Assembly (NCBI GenBank): GCA_041859375.1
Contig: JBHEKP010000314.1
Location: 1 to 6,950 of the forward strand
From: JBHEKP01 sp041859375
GTDB taxonomy: Bacteria > Hydrogenedentota > Hydrogenedentia > Hydrogenedentales > CAITNO01
Direction: 5' to 3'
Length of the DNA stretch: 6,950 bases
This document shows, in pieces, positions 4,636 through 6,950 of the stretch. The notes under the pieces were generated by a model. The model was given only the letters and a program-made list of their open reading frames with translations, was not told the DNA's origin and made no database searches. Positions within the stretch are counted from its first letter, which is position 1. Each line of letters opens with the position of its first letter. A program made the position numbers and the translations under genes.

Positions 4636-6876
4636 TCAGTCTGCAAACTGCAAAACCCGGCCCAGCGCCTCCTGAAAATCCTGCATCAGGAAGGGCTTCT
4701 CCAGGTACGACACACCCTCCGTCTGCAAAAAGCGCTGCGTTTCGTAGTTCAGCGTGTCGCCCGTGATGAAGAGCACCTTCCGGGACACCCCCGGAATCTG
4801 GGCGCGCAACCGCTGGAAAAGCTCCCGGCCGTTCATGGAACCGGGCATGTAGATGTCAATCACAAGGGCATCGTAGGCCAATTCCCGCGTCTTGTCAAGG
4901 GCCTCCACCCCCGAGTCCGTCCGGTCCACCATGTGCCCCTGCAGGGTCAGCGCCGTTTCCAGCATGTCAAGCAGGTCCGGATTGTCATCCACCAGCAGCA
5001 CCCGCTTTTTCCTTTCCGGCGCTTTCTCAGCCACCGGCTCCGCCGGGGGCTCCTCGCCCGCCTCGGGGAGCCTGATCTCAAAACAGGCCCCCGGAAGGCC
5101 GCCGCCGGGGCCGCGGCACAGGCTGATGTCCCCGCCCCAGTCGCGCACCACCGACCGCGCCAGGCTCAGGCCCAGGCCGGCCGCGCCGCCCGCGCGCCGC
5201 GTGGTGAAAAATGGCTCAAAGACCTGATCGGCCAGCTCGTCCGGAATGCCCGGGCCGTCGTCGGCCACCCGCACCGTCACCCAGCCCTGCGCCGATTCAA
5301 GGGAGCACTCCACCGCCGCGCGGGCGAAGCAAAAGGCGTTGTCCAGCAGCCCGAGCACCACCTGGGTGAACTGCTCCGGCACGCACTCCACCATGACCGG
5401 GCCGCCGGGCAGCCGCCACTGGAGCATCCGGTTCTGCGCGCCCGTGAGCATCGGCCGGATCGACGTCCGGAGCAGGCCGGCCACATCCGAGGGCGCGCGG
5501 TCCTGCGGCAGGCCGTGCCCGAAGTTGAGCAGCTCGTCCACAATCTCCTTGCACCGGAGCCCGTTGCGCAGGATGCGGTCCACCACCTCGGGAACCTGCT
5601 CCGCGGGAAGCCCCCGCGAAAGCAGTTCGGAGAAGCCGATCACCACCCCCAGCGGGTTGCGGAGCTGGTGCGCCACCGTCAGGGCGATCTGCGACACCAG
5701 CGACCCGTGCTGGTGCGAAAGCATCTGGTTTTCCATCCGCTTCTCAAGCCGCTTCTGGCTCGTGGTCTCAAGGATGCCGCAGGCCGCCCACGAAGTCTCG
5801 CCCGCCGCGTCCATGATCGGAAGCACCGCCATGTTGAACCAGCGGCTCTCCCCGCCCGCGTCGAGCCGCGCCTCGCAGGCGTGGGGCGCGCCCGCGGCAA
5901 GCACCCGCGCGCACACGCACTCCTCCGGCGGGTTGCCCTGCGCCGCGTTGAAATGGCAGCAGAAGGGCCGCTGCCTGCCCGCGTCAAACAGGCCGGTGCC
6001 CTCGCAGAATTCCGTGCTGTGCAGAATCCGGCGTTTCTTGTCAAAGACTTGGATCGGCAGCGGGATGATGTCCACAATCCGCCGGATGATATGGTCCAGA
6101 ATGTAGCGGTTGTCGGCGGCGAAACTCTCCGGCGGCTCCATGCAGACCGCCAGCCCCTCCTTGCGGCCCGTCCCGTCAAAAACCGGCTGCACATGGAACT
6201 GCATCCGCGGCCCCTCCTCCGGTCCGGCCGAAAGGGGCCCCGAAAAGGACTCGCCCTGGAGCACCGTCCTGCGCTGGCGCAGGCAGCGCCGGAATTCCTG
6301 CGCCGTCTCGGGCGGGCACGCGCCCACAAAGTCCAGCCCCGGCAGGTTCTCCGGGGACACGCGCAGCCGAACCGCCGCCTCGTTGTTGCCCGCCGTCACA
6401 AAGCCCCTGCCGTCCAGCAGCAGAAAGGGACGGCTCAGCGCGTCCAGCATCGAACGCTGGCGGCGCGCCGCCGTGTTCAGCATCTCCCGCGCGCGCGCGC
6501 CGAAACAGGCTATCACCTGCTCCTGGTGCTGATCGCACACCTCAAGCACCAGCGCGTAAAGCTCCGCCGCGGACACCCCCGGAACCCGGTCCAGCGTGAA
6601 GGAAAAAAGCGCCCCGCGGAACTGGCGGAGATAGCCCATCGCCTCCTCCACCCCCCGGCCCGAAGCCGTCACCCCGTCCAAAAGCAGCACCGCCCATTCC
6701 TGCGCCCGGTGCGAGCGGCCCCGGAGAAAATCCGGCAGCCGCTGAATCCACGGAAGCATGAACGTCCGCGCAAGCTCCGGATCCGCCGGGGACATCCGCC
6801 CGAGGCACAAATCCCCGAAGGCCTCCATCCTAGGCTCAAGATAATCCGCCAGTGCTTTTCCCGCGCGAAGATCCAT
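4636..6876 (-). CDS. Soluble hybrid sensor histidine kinase with two PAS-type domains (one Cys-rich) and a C-terminal receiver
   Basis: The 746-aa product has no membrane segment, so it should sense a cytoplasmic signal and autophosphorylate. Layout: helical N-terminal domain (1-138), perhaps a globin- or RsbRD_N-like sensor; PAS 1 (138-248); PAS 2 (256-373) with Cys291, 306, 307, 320, 322 and 334; HisKA (about 389-458) with TVAHQLRNPLG, phospho-His403; HATPase_c (about 495-605) with N box LLDNAF (Asn513), G1 DDGPGIP (539-545), F box FEPFFTT (553-559) and G2 GLGLS (567-571); an Ala/Pro/Glu-rich linker (606-622); and REC (624-744) with acidic pair Asp630-631, phospho-acceptor Asp674, Thr705 and Lys727. 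All kinase and receiver residues are present. Residue +1 to the phospho-His is Gln instead of the usual Glu/Asp. ATG 6876 was chosen over GTG 6882 because the Shine-Dalgarno overlaps that GTG. With no DNA-binding output, the receiver probably passes phosphate to an HPt protein or tunes the kinase. The signal and partner are unknown. Confidence 0.93.
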   Translation of the reverse strand: MDLRAGKALADYLEPRMEAFGDLCLGRMSPADPELARTFMLPWIQRLPDFLRGRSHRAQEWAVLLLDGVTASGRGVEEAMGYLRQFRGALFSFTLDRVPGVSAAELYALVLEVCDQHQEQVIACFGARAREMLNTAARRQRSMLDALSRPFLLLDGRGFVTAGNNEAAVRLRVSPENLPGLDFVGACPPETAQEFRRCLRQRRTVLQGESFSGPLSAGPEEGPRMQFHVQPVFDGTGRKEGLAVCMEPPESFAADNRYILDHIIRRIVDIIPLPIQVFDKKRRILHSTEFCEGTGLFDAGRQRPFCCHFNAAQGNPPEECVCARVLAAGAPHACEARLDAGGESRWFNMAVLPIMDAAGETSWAACGILETTSQKRLEKRMENQMLSHQHGSLVSQIALTVAHQLRNPLGVVIGFSELLSRGLPAEQVPEVVDRILRNGLRCKEIVDELLNFGHGLPQDRAPSDVAGLLRTSIRPMLTGAQNRMLQWRLPGGPVMVECVPEQFTQVVLGLLDNAFCFARAAVECSLESAQGWVTVRVADDGPGIPDELADQVFEPFFTTRRAGGAAGLGLSLARSVVRDWGGDISLCRGPGGGLPGACFEIRLPEAGEEPPAEPVAEKAPERKKRVLLVDDNPDLLDMLETALTLQGHMVDRTDSGVEALDKTRELAYDALVIDIYMPGSMNGRELFQRLRAQIPGVSRKVLFITGDTLNYETQRFLQTEGVSYLEKPFLMQDFQEALGRVLQFAD

Positions 6877-6950
6877 ACACACTCCCGTCAGACATCCGCC
6901 GCCAACGCCGCGCCGTCACTGCTTCCCGCACTTTTGTAATCCAATCCGCG
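6877..6950 (-). other. Region upstream of the kinase; too short to assign
   Basis: The 74 nt before the kinase hold no clear promoter or structured RNA. On the minus strand one frame is open from the edge and ends in TGA at 6888-6890 (tail ...GAALAADV), 11 nt before the kinase ATG. A second (ADWITKVREAV...) stays open and ends inside the kinase gene, and the third stops near 6916. Either of the first two could be the 3' end of an upstream gene in an operon with the kinase, but about 20 residues cannot decide this. Confidence 0.25.
6882..6886 (-). promoter_or_regulatory. Shine-Dalgarno deciding the kinase start
   Basis: GGGAG on the minus strand, 5 nt before the ATG at 6876. The in-frame GTG at 6882 uses the last G of this motif as its first base, so it cannot be the start served by this site. 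Confidence 0.6.

Noticed and set aside
6484..6500. Run of alternating gc (cgcgcgcgcgcgccg-like) within the kinase gene
   Set aside because: It encodes the ordinary segment GARAREM of the kinase. In a GC-rich gene, Ala/Arg codons produce such runs and nothing suggests a separate function.
4933..6939. A 668-codon open frame on the plus strand
   Set aside because: It is antisense to the histidine kinase, whose motifs are all intact. The product is basic and low-complexity with no recognisable domain and no convincing ribosome site.

Overview
The window is a stretch of GC-rich bacterial chromosome with all four supported genes on the minus strand, so genomic reading order runs from high to low coordinates: a soluble hybrid sensor histidine kinase (4636-6876), an MltD-type membrane-bound lytic transglycosylase lipoprotein with five LysM repeats (2328-4454), a membrane-anchored SGNH/GDSL-fold esterase or acyltransferase (1134-2216), and the first 379 codons of a polytopic GT-C (family 39 / ArnT-like) glycosyltransferase that runs off the left edge (1-1137). 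No tRNA, rRNA, CRISPR array, insertion sequence, integrase or phage gene was seen.

The organism is most likely a diderm (Gram-negative-type) bacterium: the transglycosylase has a lipobox with Ala at +2, as in outer-membrane lipoproteins, and periplasmic LysM and SLT domains. Third codon positions are strongly G/C. The GC-rich coding style, the PAS-rich hybrid kinase and the SGNH plus GT-39 pair would suit a Planctomycetes/Hydrogenedentes-type or deltaproteobacterial genome, but the window has no marker that settles the phylum.

The genes form three apparent transcription blocks. The kinase starts right at the right edge with a close Shine-Dalgarno, and what precedes it is too short to identify. 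Between the kinase and the transglycosylase lies a clear sigma70-type promoter, TTGACA-17 bp-TAAACT, whose spacer carries a perfect 8-3-8 inverted repeat (4598-4616). That is a classical repressor-operator position, and the promoter is followed by a leader of about 130 nt. A moderate hairpin plus T5 tract follows the transglycosylase stop and may separate it from the SGNH gene. The SGNH stop and the glycosyltransferase start overlap as ATGA, so those two are very probably co-translated and act on the same extracytoplasmic glycan or lipid-linked sugar.

Three points deserve a second look: the nested promoter/operator, the cysteine-rich second PAS domain of the kinase (possible metal, Fe-S or redox sensing), and the SGNH/GT-C couple. 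The window looks otherwise like ordinary chromosome with cell-envelope and signalling genes. I see no convincing new defence, mobile or RNA-based system.
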